Assembly (NCBI RefSeq): GCF_001296025.1
Contig: NZ_LJHV01000002.1
Location: forward strand, 558,001-622,000
Source of the DNA: Porphyrobacter sp. AAP60
Lineage (GTDB): Bacteria; Pseudomonadota; Alphaproteobacteria; Sphingomonadales; Sphingomonadaceae
Direction of reading: 5' to 3'
DNA length: 64,000 bases
Shown here: positions 37,063 through 45,998 of the stretch, one piece after another
Layout of the letters: every line of letters begins with the position of its first letter
Position numbering within the stretch: position 1 is the stretch's first letter
Made by a program: the position numbers and the translations under genes
Notes under the pieces: model-generated
Told to the model about the DNA's origin: nothing
What the model saw: the letters and a program-made list of their open reading frames with translations, nothing else
The model's database searches: none

Positions 37063-39024
37063 ATGCATCCGATGGAACGAAAGACACCGGCAAGAAGGCC
37101 GTTTCTGCGTTCGCTGCTGTGCGATACAGCCGCGAATACCATTGCGATCTCCGCTGCGGCAATGTTCCCGTTGCTGGCCATGGTGGGCGGCGGCGTTGAC
37201 GCCAGTCGTTATTATATGACCGCAGCGCGCATGCAGGCAGCCTGCGATGCGGGCGCACTGGCAGCGCGCCGGGCAATGGTCGATGACAACTTCACTTCGG
37301 AACACCGGACAATCGGCCTGAATTTCTTCGACCAGAACTTCGACGACGGGATCTTCGGAAGCGAAGAACGCGTACGCGATTACACCAGTGATGGCGAAGG
37401 CGTTGTCACCGGCACCGCAAGCGCCACCCTGCCCACCACGATCATGGGGGCATTCGGCTTCGGCGATTTCGACCTTTCGGTGACTTGCAGCGCCGAAATC
37501 AACATTTCCAATACCGACATCGTATTCGTGCTCGACGTGACCGGGTCGATGAACTGCCCCGATAACAACATTGCGGGCTGCACGAACGGCAACAACAACA
37601 ACGTAGAGGCTTCAAACTCGCTGATTGTCGGCCTGCGCGACGCGGTGATGAGCTTTTACGACACCGTTGAATCCGCGACTTCGGCTGCCGCACAAGTCCG
37701 TTACGGACTGGTGCCTTACGCCCACACCATCAACGTAGGCTTTGATCTGCCGCGCCAGTATCTGGCGGATACGCATTCCTATCAATCGCGCGTGCCGCGG
37801 TTCCAGAACGTGCAGCAATGGCAGACCCGTTCCAATCAGGTGGAATGGGTGCCGCGCTTCACGAGCAATTTCGGTTCGGGCAACACGGACCATTACCGGT
37901 TCAACAATTCTTCTTGGAGCGTGTTCACGGCTGACTCCACAGACCGCTCGCGTTGTCTCAACATGAACGGGGTTACCTATTCGGTTGGTGCTGAGCGCTG
38001 GAGAGTGTCTAACCCGGAATATCGCCTCAACGTCTGGTCTGGCGGCAGCTCGAGCGCCCGTGCGGGGTGCCGCGCAACAGTGCGCAAGCAGGAGCAGGTC
38101 ACAGTCAACCAGTTCCAGGATTACGTCTATTGCAGCGTAACACCGGGCGCGACCGGCAATTGCGGTGTGAACAACCCTGCGGGCAGCCCGGTGGGATGGG
38201 AAACCGTCAACCTCAGCTCGCTTTACAACACCAGAACCATACAGATGCCCACCGGCACTAATGGCGCCATGCAAACGTTGACCTGGGATGGCTGCATCGA
38301 AGAAGCGAACACGGTGAACACTGGCAACTTCAGCCCGGTGCCAGCCAATGCCTTCGATCTGAACATCAATCTTGTTCCCACAAACGAGGCACAGAAGTGG
38401 AAGCCGCAGTTGAACAATGCCATCTGGCGGCGTTTCAACGGCAGCGGCCAGGCCACCACTGCAAACATTGCCAGCGGCGATAACAACAACTGGCGGCCGT
38501 TCACCCATTGTGTCCGTGAAGCCCGCAAGCTGGACGAGTGGACCCGCGTCGACCTTCGGGCATATGTGGATTCACTGGTAGCCTTCGGGGGCACCTATCA
38601 CGATCTCGGCATGATCTGGGGTGCGCGCTATATTTCGCCGCGCGGCATTTTCCGCTCCGAAAACGAAGCCGCACCCAATGGCGATGCCATCGCACGGCAC
38701 ATCGTGTTTATGACCGACGGGGCACTTGCTCCCAACGCTTCGGTCTATTCGTCCTATGGTGTCGAGCCTTGGGACCGGCGCATTACGACTGATGGTTCCA
38801 CGGGCCTCAATGATCGCCATGAAGCGCGTTTTCAGGTCGCATGCCGTGCTGCCCGCCAGGAAAACATCACGGTCTGGGTGGTCGCCTTCGGCACCGAACT
38901 GACACCGGAACTGACCAGCTGCGCCTCTCCCGGCCGTGCCTATCAGGCCAGCAATAACGCCGCGCTTACCAGTGCTTTCCAGGAGATTGCGCAGAAGATC
39001 GCAGCATTGAGGTTGACCCAATGA
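37063..39024 (+). CDS. TadG-like pilus protein with von Willebrand A domain
   Basis: A 653-residue protein (from this start) with an N-terminal cytoplasmic basic stretch and a single transmembrane helix (NTIAISAAAMFPLLAMVGGGVDASRYYM), followed by a large outer part. This is the TadE/TadG pseudopilin type N-terminus. The vWA domain begins at DIVFVLDVTGSMN, whose DxTGS is the MIDAS metal site, continues with GGTYHDLGMIWGARY and ends near VFMTDGA. An Asn/Trp/Gly-rich insertion of about 250 residues splits the vWA fold. Starts at 37048 and 37072 are alternatives; GGGGAAGG lies directly upstream. It begins a three-gene unit coupled by ATGA overlaps. Confidence 0.82.
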   Translation: MHPMERKTPARRPFLRSLLCDTAANTIAISAAAMFPLLAMVGGGVDASRYYMTAARMQAACDAGALAARRAMVDDNFTSEHRTIGLNFFDQNFDDGIFGSEERVRDYTSDGEGVVTGTASATLPTTIMGAFGFGDFDLSVTCSAEINISNTDIVFVLDVTGSMNCPDNNIAGCTNGNNNNVEASNSLIVGLRDAVMSFYDTVESATSAAAQVRYGLVPYAHTINVGFDLPRQYLADTHSYQSRVPRFQNVQQWQTRSNQVEWVPRFTSNFGSGNTDHYRFNNSSWSVFTADSTDRSRCLNMNGVTYSVGAERWRVSNPEYRLNVWSGGSSSARAGCRATVRKQEQVTVNQFQDYVYCSVTPGATGNCGVNNPAGSPVGWETVNLSSLYNTRTIQMPTGTNGAMQTLTWDGCIEEANTVNTGNFSPVPANAFDLNINLVPTNEAQKWKPQLNNAIWRRFNGSGQATTANIASGDNNNWRPFTHCVREARKLDEWTRVDLRAYVDSLVAFGGTYHDLGMIWGARYISPRGIFRSENEAAPNGDAIARHIVFMTDGALAPNASVYSSYGVEPWDRRITTDGSTGLNDRHEARFQVACRAARQENITVWVVAFGTELTPELTSCASPGRAYQASNNAALTSAFQEIAQKIAALRLTQ

Positions 39025-39635
39025 TCGGCCGCCTACACCTTCGCCGCCTTGCGCCGCGCCACCTGTCGCACGACAGCAGCGGCGTCACACTGGTCGAGTT
39101 TGCCTTTGTCGCGCCGGTTCTGATCCTGATCGTGATGGGCATTTTCGACATGGCACACACGCAATATACCAGTTCACTGCTGCACGGGACGATGCAGAAG
39201 GCCGGGCGCGACCTGACGCTGGAGAATGCCGGTAGCCGCCAAGCCGCGATTGATGCGCGGGTACGGGCGCAGATATTGAACGTTGTTCCGCCTAGTGCGA
39301 CGATCACGTTTGAACGGCTTTCGCACTTTGATTTCAGCGACATCGGTGAAGCCGAAGAGTTCACCGACGAGAACGGCGACGGCGTCTGCAACAACAACGA
39401 AGTATACGTTGATGCCAATTCCAACGGACAATGGGATGCAAACCGCGGAGAAAGCGGGATCGGCGGCGCACGCGATGCCGTGCTTTACACCGCCAATGTC
39501 AGCTATCGCCGCTTGTTCCCGATGTACGGGTTGGCCGGGATGCCGGAAAACGTAAATCTGAGCGCTTCGACCGTGCTGCGCAACCAGCCTTTCGATGAAC
39601 AGGATCGTTCGACAGATACCGGGAACTGCCCATGA
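39021..39635 (+). CDS. TadE-like pseudopilin with calcium-loop insertions
   Basis: A 204-residue protein with the TadE signature: basic leader, then GVTLVEFAFVAPVLILIVMGIFDMA (residues 21-45), the hydrophobic N-terminal helix with the conserved Glu. In the outer part, residues 116-127 (DENGDGVCNNNE) form an ideal EF-hand/dockerin-type loop, followed at 131-139 by DANSNGQWD, a second partial loop. Calcium binding is inferred. The start overlaps the vWA gene and the stop overlaps the next gene, both as ATGA. Confidence 0.82.
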   Translation: MIGRLHLRRLAPRHLSHDSSGVTLVEFAFVAPVLILIVMGIFDMAHTQYTSSLLHGTMQKAGRDLTLENAGSRQAAIDARVRAQILNVVPPSATITFERLSHFDFSDIGEAEEFTDENGDGVCNNNEVYVDANSNGQWDANRGESGIGGARDAVLYTANVSYRRLFPMYGLAGMPENVNLSASTVLRNQPFDEQDRSTDTGNCP

Positions 39636-40321
39636 CTGTTGCAATGCGAAACCCGTTCCGCATTCCGGGCCGCCGCTTTGCGCGCAAATTGGCGCACAAC
39701 AAATCTGGCGTTGCGATGGTGGAGTTTGCCTTCACCGCTCCGCTCATTCTCGCCATGGGAATGATAGGGACGGATACCGCATTTTATGTGATCACTCACA
39801 TGCAGGTAAGCCAGGTTGCGATGCAAATCGCCGACGGAACCTCGCGCATAGGTGAACAGGACGTGCTGATCGAACGCAAGGTGTTTGAACGCGACGTCAA
39901 CGAAGCCTTTGTCGGCACGGAAAAGCTGGGTGACAACATCCGTATTTTCGAACGCGGCCGGGTGATTGTTTCCAGCCTGCAGCGAAATGACGACGGCGGG
40001 CAATGGATCGCCTGGCAACGGTGCCGCGGTGCCAAGGTGCACAATTCGTCCTACGGTTTCGAAGACGATGGCAAAACCGGCACCAGTTTTCCCGGCATGG
40101 GCGAAACCGGACGGGAAATCACCGCAGCCCAGGGCACAGCGGTAATGTTCGTCGAGGTTTCGTATGACTACGAATCACTGACCCCGTTCGGAGTCTTTGA
40201 AGGCAAAACGATCAACTACACCGCCGCCTTCAACGTGCGTGATTCCCGCGACCTGACCCGGATACACGAAGGCGGCCCTCCGGCCAGCTGCGCCACCTAT
40301 TCGGCAGCCCGCCCGGTCTGA
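39632..40321 (+). CDS. TadE-like pseudopilin
   Basis: A 229-residue protein with the same architecture: basic leader, then GVAMVEFAFTAPLILAMGMIGTDTA (about 25-49) as the N-terminal helix with conserved Glu, and an outer domain with two Cys (RCRGAK and ASCATY). It is the last gene of the vWA-TadE-TadE unit. No tadA ATPase, tadB/C platform, rcpA secretin, flp pilin or prepilin peptidase is present in the window, so assembly must rely on a machine elsewhere. It converges on pdhB with a 30-bp gap. Confidence 0.8.
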   Translation: MTVAMRNPFRIPGRRFARKLAHNKSGVAMVEFAFTAPLILAMGMIGTDTAFYVITHMQVSQVAMQIADGTSRIGEQDVLIERKVFERDVNEAFVGTEKLGDNIRIFERGRVIVSSLQRNDDGGQWIAWQRCRGAKVHNSSYGFEDDGKTGTSFPGMGETGREITAAQGTAVMFVEVSYDYESLTPFGVFEGKTINYTAAFNVRDSRDLTRIHEGGPPASCATYSAARPV

Positions 40322-40351
40322 TAACAGCCGGACGGACTACCTTTAGGGCTC

Positions 40352-41728
40352 CTATTTGTAGCACACCTTGCGCGCCGCCTCGACGATGCGTGCAGGGTTG
40401 ATCAGCGCCAGCTTTTCAAGGTTGGCCGCATAGGGCAGCGGCACGTCTTCGTTGCAAACCCGCAGCACCGGTGCATCGAGGTGGTCAAAGCCGTCCTCCA
40501 TGCAGATGCTGATGATCTCGCTGGCGATGGAGCAGGTGGGCCAGCCTTCCTCAGCCACGATCAGACGGTTGGTTTTGGCAAGGCTGGTCAGCACGGCCTG
40601 CTTGTCGAGCGGGCGCAGCGTGCGCAGATCGATCACTTCGGCATCGATGCCCTCGTCCGCCAGCATGGCTGCCGCTTCCAGCGCCATGCCGACACCGATG
40701 GAGTAGGTGACGATGGTCACATCGCTGCCTTCGCGCACGATCCGCGCCTTGCCGATCGGCAACACGTAATCGTCCATGTCCGGCACATCGAAGCTACGGC
40801 CATAAACCAGTTCGTTTTCAAGGAACACAACCGGGTCCTGGCAACGGATGGCGGCCTTCAGCAGCCCCTTGGCGTCAGCCGCATCATAGGGCGCGATCAC
40901 GATCAGGCCAGGGACGCTGGCATACCACGGGCCGTAGTTCTGGCTGTGCTGCGCGCCGACGCGTGACGCCGCGCCATTGGGGCCGCGGAACACGATCGGA
41001 CAGCGCATCTGCCCGCCCGACATGTAGTTGGTTTTCGCCGCCGAGTTGATGATGTGGTCAATCGCCTGCATGGCGAAATTGAAGGTCATGAATTCGACAA
41101 TCGGACGAAGCCCGCCCATCGCCGCACCCGTGCCGATGCCAGCAAAGCCATATTCGGTGATCGGGGTGTCAATCACGCGCTTGGGGCCGAATTCGTCCAG
41201 CAGGCCCTGGGTCACCTTGTAGGCACCCTGATATTCGGCGACTTCTTCACCCATCACAAAGACGCGCGGATCGCTGCGCATTTCTTCGGCCATCGCATCG
41301 CGCAAAGCTTCGCGCACGGTGGTGCTGACCAAGCTGGTGCCTTCAGGGATGGCGGGATCGGAAGCAGAGCTTTCAGCCGGAGGGGCCTTTTCTGCTTTGG
41401 GAGCAGGTGCCTTTTCTGGTGTTGGTGCAGGTGCGGGCGATTCCGCTTCGGCCGGTGCTGGCGCTGGGGTGGGAGCGGATTCCTCCCCCTCCCCTTCGAT
41501 CAGCGCGATAACCGCGCCCACCGCGACATCTTCGGTTCCCGCCTCGATCAGGATCTTGGACAGCACGCCTTCGTCGATGGCTTCGAATTCCATCGTCGCC
41601 TTGTCGGTTTCGATCTCGGCAATGATATCGCCCGGCTCGATCCGGTCGCCTTCGGCCTTGAGCCACTTGGCGAGCGTGCCCTGCTCCATCGTCGGCGAAA
41701 GCGCCGGCATCTTCAGTTCAATCGCCAT
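40352..41728 (-). CDS. pdhB: Pyruvate dehydrogenase E1 beta with N-terminal lipoyl domain
   Basis: E1 beta forms the thiamine-diphosphate decarboxylase with E1 alpha. The 458-residue protein carries an N-terminal lipoyl domain (1-78) with Lys43 in ETDKATMEF, a Pro/Ala/Glu linker (about 82-125), and the transketolase-like domain (about 130-458) with [25 protein letters not shown] and a C-terminal TPP-partner domain. A lipoyl domain fused to E1 beta is characteristic of alphaproteobacteria. The lipoyl part is very similar to that of pdhC at 3 kb. It lies three bases downstream of pdhA. Confidence 0.96.
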   Translation of the reverse strand: MAIELKMPALSPTMEQGTLAKWLKAEGDRIEPGDIIAEIETDKATMEFEAIDEGVLSKILIEAGTEDVAVGAVIALIEGEGEESAPTPAPAPAEAESPAPAPTPEKAPAPKAEKAPPAESSASDPAIPEGTSLVSTTVREALRDAMAEEMRSDPRVFVMGEEVAEYQGAYKVTQGLLDEFGPKRVIDTPITEYGFAGIGTGAAMGGLRPIVEFMTFNFAMQAIDHIINSAAKTNYMSGGQMRCPIVFRGPNGAASRVGAQHSQNYGPWYASVPGLIVIAPYDAADAKGLLKAAIRCQDPVVFLENELVYGRSFDVPDMDDYVLPIGKARIVREGSDVTIVTYSIGVGMALEAAAMLADEGIDAEVIDLRTLRPLDKQAVLTSLAKTNRLIVAEEGWPTCSIASEIISICMEDGFDHLDAPVLRVCNEDVPLPYAANLEKLALINPARIVEAARKVCYK

Positions 41729-41731
41729 GGC

Positions 41732-42817
41732 TCAATACTCCTCCACCAGAACATCGGTGTAGAGTTCGCTCGCTTCCGGCTCGGGAGAGTTCTCGGCAAA
41801 ATCGGCCGCCTCGGCCACTTCGGCGCGGATCGCCTTGTCGATGCTTTTCAATTCGTCTTCGCCCTTGCCGCTCTCGATCAGGGTCTTTTTCAACCGTTCG
41901 ATCGGATCGTGATGGTCACGCTGATCCTGCACCTCCTCACGGGTGCGGTACTTGGCCGGATCGGACATGGAATGCCCGCGATAGCGATAGGTGTTGCATT
42001 CCATCAGCACCGGGCCATGGCCTGCGCGGACGTGGGCGAAAGCAACTTCGGCGGCCGCACGCACTTCGAGCACGTCCATCCCGTTCACTTCCATGCCCGG
42101 AATGCGGAACGCCGTGCCCCGGCGGTAAAACGCGGTTTCAGCTGACGACCGCTTGGTCGCGGTGCCCATCGCGTATTGGTTGTCTTCCACCACGAACACG
42201 ATCGGCAGCTTCCACAGCGCCGCCATGTTGAAGGTTTCGTAGACCTGCCCCTGGTTGGCCGCACCGTCGCCGAAATAGGCAAGGCAGATGCCGCCATCCT
42301 CGTTGTACTGGTGGGCAAGTGCGAGGCCCCCGCCCAGCGCAACCTGCGCGCCGACAATCCCGTGGCCGCCATAAAACTTATGCTCGGTCGAGAACATGTG
42401 CATCGACCCGCCCTTGCCCTTGGAGATCCCGGCTTCGCGCCCGGTGAGTTCCGCCATGATCACCTTGGGATCGATCCCGTAGGCGAGCATGTGGCCGTGA
42501 TCGCGGTATCCCGTGATGACGCTGTCACGATCATTATCGAGCGCGCTTTGGAGCCCGATGGCGACTGCTTCCTGTCCGATGTAAAGGTGGCAGAACCCGC
42601 CGATCAGGCCGAGCCCGTAAAGCTGGCCCGCCTTTTCCTCGAACCGCCGGATCAGCAGCATCTGGCGGTAGAATTCCATCATCTCCTCGTCGCTGGCGGC
42701 GTAACGCTTCTTCGCTTCGAAGGCGTCTTGCAGCGAATGGAGGGTGAAATCGGTATCACCGCCTTTGGGGACGGATTTCTTTGCTGCCGCGGACGGCTTG
42801 GCAGGCTGTTTGGCCAA
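41732..42817 (-). CDS. pdhA: Pyruvate dehydrogenase E1 alpha
   Basis: E1 alpha binds thiamine diphosphate and decarboxylates pyruvate. The protein shows LLIRRFEEKAGQLYGLGLIGGFCHLYIGQEA, the YRDHGHMLAYG loop, and the TPP motif GDGAANQGQVYETFNMAALWKLP with VVEDNQYAMGT. The phosphorylation-loop region RYRGHSMSDPAKYRTREEV is conserved. The longest open frame starts at 42877, but TTG at 42817 gives MAKQPAKPSAAAKK, resembling relatives, with AGAGG about ten bases upstream, so I prefer the 361-residue form. It is followed by pdhB and preceded by the ftsB-like gene, the usual alphaproteobacterial order. Confidence 0.94.
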   Translation of the reverse strand: MAKQPAKPSAAAKKSVPKGGDTDFTLHSLQDAFEAKKRYAASDEEMMEFYRQMLLIRRFEEKAGQLYGLGLIGGFCHLYIGQEAVAIGLQSALDNDRDSVITGYRDHGHMLAYGIDPKVIMAELTGREAGISKGKGGSMHMFSTEHKFYGGHGIVGAQVALGGGLALAHQYNEDGGICLAYFGDGAANQGQVYETFNMAALWKLPIVFVVEDNQYAMGTATKRSSAETAFYRRGTAFRIPGMEVNGMDVLEVRAAAEVAFAHVRAGHGPVLMECNTYRYRGHSMSDPAKYRTREEVQDQRDHHDPIERLKKTLIESGKGEDELKSIDKAIRAEVAEAADFAENSPEPEASELYTDVLVEEY

Positions 42818-42972
42818 GACAAGGTTTCCTCTCTGTGGCGCACTCGTGGGGAGGAGAAGCGCGTCGGATGCTATCATCCGTCTATAGGCAAGGTCTGGTC
42901 AGGGGCGCAACGCCAAGCCGTAGCGGAATGCGCCGAACGCATACGAAATCAGCAGATGACCGGCGCGGAAGC

Positions 42973-43275
42973 CTATTCGTCGTCGAGGGTAATGACGACT
43001 TCGTCTTCGCGCATCACGCCCAGTTGTTCGCGCACCAGCTCGCTGGCAAGATCGGGATCGGCGGCTTCGGGGTCGAGCAGCATCACCCGGTTACGCAAAG
43101 CATCACGCTTCTCAGTCAGGCGGGCAATATCAGCCTTGCGGGATTCGAGCGCGGAGACATTTTCGCTCCACGCCAGTACGCCGGTCGGTCCGGCGACAGC
43201 AAAGCCTGCCAGCAGCAACAGCGCAACCAGCGCCAAAGCCTGCTTCAGTCTGCTTTCCGATCCGTTATTACGCAT
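42973..43275 (-). CDS. Septum formation initiator family protein (FtsB/DivIC-like)
   Basis: A 100-residue bitopic membrane protein: short cytoplasmic start, one transmembrane helix (about 10-32, ALALVALLLLAGFAVAG), then a coiled coil (about 40-65, SALESRKADIARLTEKRDALRNRVMLL) and a C-terminal segment ending in VREQLGVMREDEVVITLDD, matching the family ending. FtsB is part of the FtsQLB divisome complex in the periplasm. The ATG at 43275 follows an AGG seven bases upstream; an open frame extends a further 22 codons. Its place before pdhA is conserved in alphaproteobacteria. Confidence 0.87.
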   Translation of the reverse strand: MRNNGSESRLKQALALVALLLLAGFAVAGPTGVLAWSENVSALESRKADIARLTEKRDALRNRVMLLDPEAADPDLASELVREQLGVMREDEVVITLDDE

Positions 43276-43382
43276 TGCTGGCCTGATCCCCCCTGCCGAA
43301 GGTGCGACAGAATCATACTTGCCGCGCCGCTGCAAGAGCATTGCGCCAGCCCGCGCAAAAAACCGTGTGATTCAGGACGGTT

Positions 43383-44546
43383 TCAGTAAGACCGTGGCAG
43401 GCCGAGCACGTGTTCGGCCAGATAGGACAGGATCAGATTGGTCGATATCGGCGCAACAGTATAAAGTCGCGCCTCGCGGAACTTGCGTTCGACATCATAT
43501 TCCTCGGCAAAGCCGAACCCGCCGAAGGTTTGCACGCACATATCCGCCGCAGCCCAGCTGGCTTCGGAGGCAAGCAGTTTGGCCATATTGGCCTCCTCGC
43601 CGGGATTGCCACCTTCATCGTAAACCCGCGCTGCGTGCTGCACCATCAATTCGGCAGCGCGCATCTGGGCGTAGCAACGCGCAATCGGGAATTGCACGCC
43701 CTGATTCTGGCCGATGGGGCGGGCAAACACGCTGCGATCCTTGGCGTAAGCGGTGGCTTTCCCGATGAACCACCTGGCATCCCCGATGCACTCGGCCGCG
43801 ATCAGGATGCGTTCGGCGTTCATGCCTGAAAGGATGTAGCGGAAGCCCTTGCCTTCCTCCCCCACCAGCGCGCTGGCAGGGATGCGCAGATCATCGAAGA
43901 ACACCTCGCAGGATGAATGGTTCATCATGGTGCGGATCGGTTTGACGCTCATGCCGTTCTGCAGGGCCGCCTGCATATCGACAAGAAAGATCGAAAGGCC
44001 TTCGGTCTTGCTCGCCGCCTCTTCGCGCGGGGTGGTGCGGGCGAGCAGCAGCATCAGGTCGGAATATTCGGCACGGCTAGTCCATATCTTCTGGCCGCTG
44101 ATGATATATTCATCGCCGTCCCTGACAGCGCGTGTTTTCAGGCTGAGGGTATCGGTACCGCTGGTCGGTTCGCTGACGCCGAAGGCCTGGAGGCGCAATT
44201 CTCCACTGGCGATGCGCGGAAGGTATTCGGCCTTTTGTGCCTCGCTTCCATAACGCAGCAGCGTGTTCATGATGTACATTTGCGCATGGGCGGATGATCC
44301 GTTGCACCCGCTCGCCTGGATTTCCTCCATGATCACGCAGGCCGCCTCAAGGCTCAACCCGCTGCCGCCGTGATCTGCCGGGATCAGCGCGGCGAGGAAC
44401 CCCGCCTTGGTCAGCGCGTCAACAAACTCCGCGGGGTATTCGCGCGCCGCATCCTTGGTGCGCCAGTATTCACCCGGAAATCCCTCGCACAACCCGCGAA
44501 CGGCGCGGCGGATTTCGGCGAGGTCTTCGTGGCTTTGATTGTGCAT
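43383..44546 (-). CDS. Acyl-CoA dehydrogenase family protein, unusual active-site Glu placement
   Basis: An FAD flavoprotein oxidising an acyl-CoA at C2-C3. The 387-residue protein has the three-part ACAD fold, with QAFGVSEPTSGTD and ISGQKIWTSRAEYSDLMLLLAR in the flavin-binding middle domain and FGGFGFAEEYDVERKFREARLY near the end. The usual Glu in the C-terminal YEGT-type motif is absent: the segment reads TVAPISTNLI. Glu245 in SGMNAERILIA aligns with the alternative base of isovaleryl- and long-chain enzymes, so it may be the catalyst. Substrate is unknown. The ATG at 44546 starts the conserved part. It is divergent from the MFS gene. Confidence 0.88.
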   Translation of the reverse strand: MHNQSHEDLAEIRRAVRGLCEGFPGEYWRTKDAAREYPAEFVDALTKAGFLAALIPADHGGSGLSLEAACVIMEEIQASGCNGSSAHAQMYIMNTLLRYGSEAQKAEYLPRIASGELRLQAFGVSEPTSGTDTLSLKTRAVRDGDEYIISGQKIWTSRAEYSDLMLLLARTTPREEAASKTEGLSIFLVDMQAALQNGMSVKPIRTMMNHSSCEVFFDDLRIPASALVGEEGKGFRYILSGMNAERILIAAECIGDARWFIGKATAYAKDRSVFARPIGQNQGVQFPIARCYAQMRAAELMVQHAARVYDEGGNPGEEANMAKLLASEASWAAADMCVQTFGGFGFAEEYDVERKFREARLYTVAPISTNLILSYLAEHVLGLPRSY

Positions 44547-44688
44547 GGCGGGCCTTTGTTTCGCAGATGCTCCGGCTGCTAGCCCGCACCGGCCAGCCTT
44601 GTCCACCTGACGAGAATGCCAGCACCCGCGCGATTCCCGGCAAAACTGCGCGCTGACAGGCGCTTCGTGATCCGATAGGGCGCGCGCG

Positions 44689-45882
44689 ATGGAGCCCTCC
44701 CCCACCTATCTCACCCGCGCGCAGGAATGGGCCTTGGCCGTGACCATCGCGGTGGTGACGGCCAATGCCTATTACATTCACCCGATCATCGGCGAGGTCG
44801 CCCGCGCTTTCGGCATCGGCGCGGCAGAGATCGGGATTGTGCCGGCACTGAACCAGTTGGCGCTGGCGCTGGGCATTTTGCTGCTGCTGCCACTAGGTGA
44901 TTTCTATTCCAACCGCCGCCTGTGCCTTGTTTTTGTAGCGGGTCAAACGCTGTGCCTGCTGGGCATGGTGCTGGCACAGGATTTCGTGCTGTTCACCGCC
45001 GCATCGACAGTGCTCGGCTTTTTCACCATCGCGCCTTACCTGATCCCCGCCTTCGCATCGAAACGGGTCGCGCCCGAACGCCTCGGGCAAGTCACCGCGC
45101 AGCTGACCGCCGGGGTGATCTTCGGCATTCTGGTGGCGCGCATGGGCGCAGGCATCATCGCCGAATATGCCGATTGGCACGCGGTCTATGTCGGCGCGCT
45201 GGCGCTGATGGCGGCGGTAACTGCTTTTCTTCCCATCGCCATGCGCAGCGAGGCGGCCCCGGCAAAGCAACCGCAAGCCCGATATGGCGCGCTGATCGCT
45301 TCGGTTTTCACATTGGCGGCCAAGCACCCCGATATGCGGATTTCCGCCGCGATTCAGGGGCTGAATTTCGCGATCTTCACCGCCAGTTGGCTGGCCATGG
45401 CGCTGCACCTGACCAGCCCCGCGCTGGGATATGGCACCGATGATGTGGGTTATCTGGCCGGAATTGCGGCGATCAGCATTTTCACCACCCCGCGGCTGGG
45501 GCGCTGGGCAGACAAGGTCGGGCCGCGCAAAGCCCGGCTGGTGGCAGCGGTGATCCAGTTTGCCGGGATCGCGCTGTTCTATCCCTTCGGCTTCAACATC
45601 TGGGCGCTGCTGCTGCCGCTGCTGATCGTCAACATGGTCGGCCCGACCATTGATGTGACCGGGCGGATGACAATGTTCACTCTCGCGCCCGAAATCCGCA
45701 CCCGGCTGACCACCTCCTATATCGTCGTCATGTTCATCGGCGGCGCAATCGGCAGCGCGGCGGGCACGGCGGTGTACGATTCGGGAGGATGGGCGGGAAC
45801 CTGCGCGCTGATGCTGGTAATGTCGGCCTGCGTTCTGGCGCTGGCCTTCCATGCAGAGCGGCGCTGGAAAGCACTGGCTTAG
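44689..45882 (+). CDS. MFS transporter
   Basis: A 397-residue protein with about twelve hydrophobic helices, consistent with the major facilitator superfamily and a drug/sugar efflux type. The loop after helix 2 reads PLGDFYSNRRL, a form of the MFS motif A (G-x3-D-x2-G-R-R-x-L), and the second half has a related TPRLGRWADKVGPRKARL. The substrate cannot be predicted. It stands alone between an acyl-CoA dehydrogenase gene and tRNA-Arg. Confidence 0.88.
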   Translation: MEPSPTYLTRAQEWALAVTIAVVTANAYYIHPIIGEVARAFGIGAAEIGIVPALNQLALALGILLLLPLGDFYSNRRLCLVFVAGQTLCLLGMVLAQDFVLFTAASTVLGFFTIAPYLIPAFASKRVAPERLGQVTAQLTAGVIFGILVARMGAGIIAEYADWHAVYVGALALMAAVTAFLPIAMRSEAAPAKQPQARYGALIASVFTLAAKHPDMRISAAIQGLNFAIFTASWLAMALHLTSPALGYGTDDVGYLAGIAAISIFTTPRLGRWADKVGPRKARLVAAVIQFAGIALFYPFGFNIWALLLPLLIVNMVGPTIDVTGRMTMFTLAPEIRTRLTTSYIVVMFIGGAIGSAAGTAVYDSGGWAGTCALMLVMSACVLALAFHAERRWKALA

Positions 45883-45889
45883 GCAAGAG

Positions 45890-45966
45890 TGGTGACCCCG
45901 GCGCGATTCGAACGCGCGGCCCCCAGATTAGGAATCTGGTGCTCTATCCGGCTGAGCTACGGGGTC
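45890..45966 (-). tRNA. tRNA-Arg (anticodon CCU), CCA encoded
   Basis: The minus strand begins GACCCCGTAGCTCAGCCGG and ends CGGGGTCACCA. The acceptor arms pair perfectly, the anticodon loop reads TTCCTAA giving CCU, and the T loop contains GTTCGAATC. The length is 77 nt including the encoded CCA. It reads AGG codons, which are rare in this high-GC genome. Confidence 0.95.
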
Positions 45967-45998
45967 CCACGCGCTTCATAGCAGCGCGGTCCTACCAT

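Noticed and set aside
41054-42145. 363-residue plus-strand frame opposite pdhB and pdhA
   Set aside because: It is antisense to two confident genes and rich in His, Arg and Gly, as shadow frames of this genome are.
42176-43768. 530-residue plus-strand frame opposite pdhA, ftsB and the acyl-CoA dehydrogenase
   Set aside because: It spans three confident genes and their intergenic gaps; the composition is that of a shadow frame.
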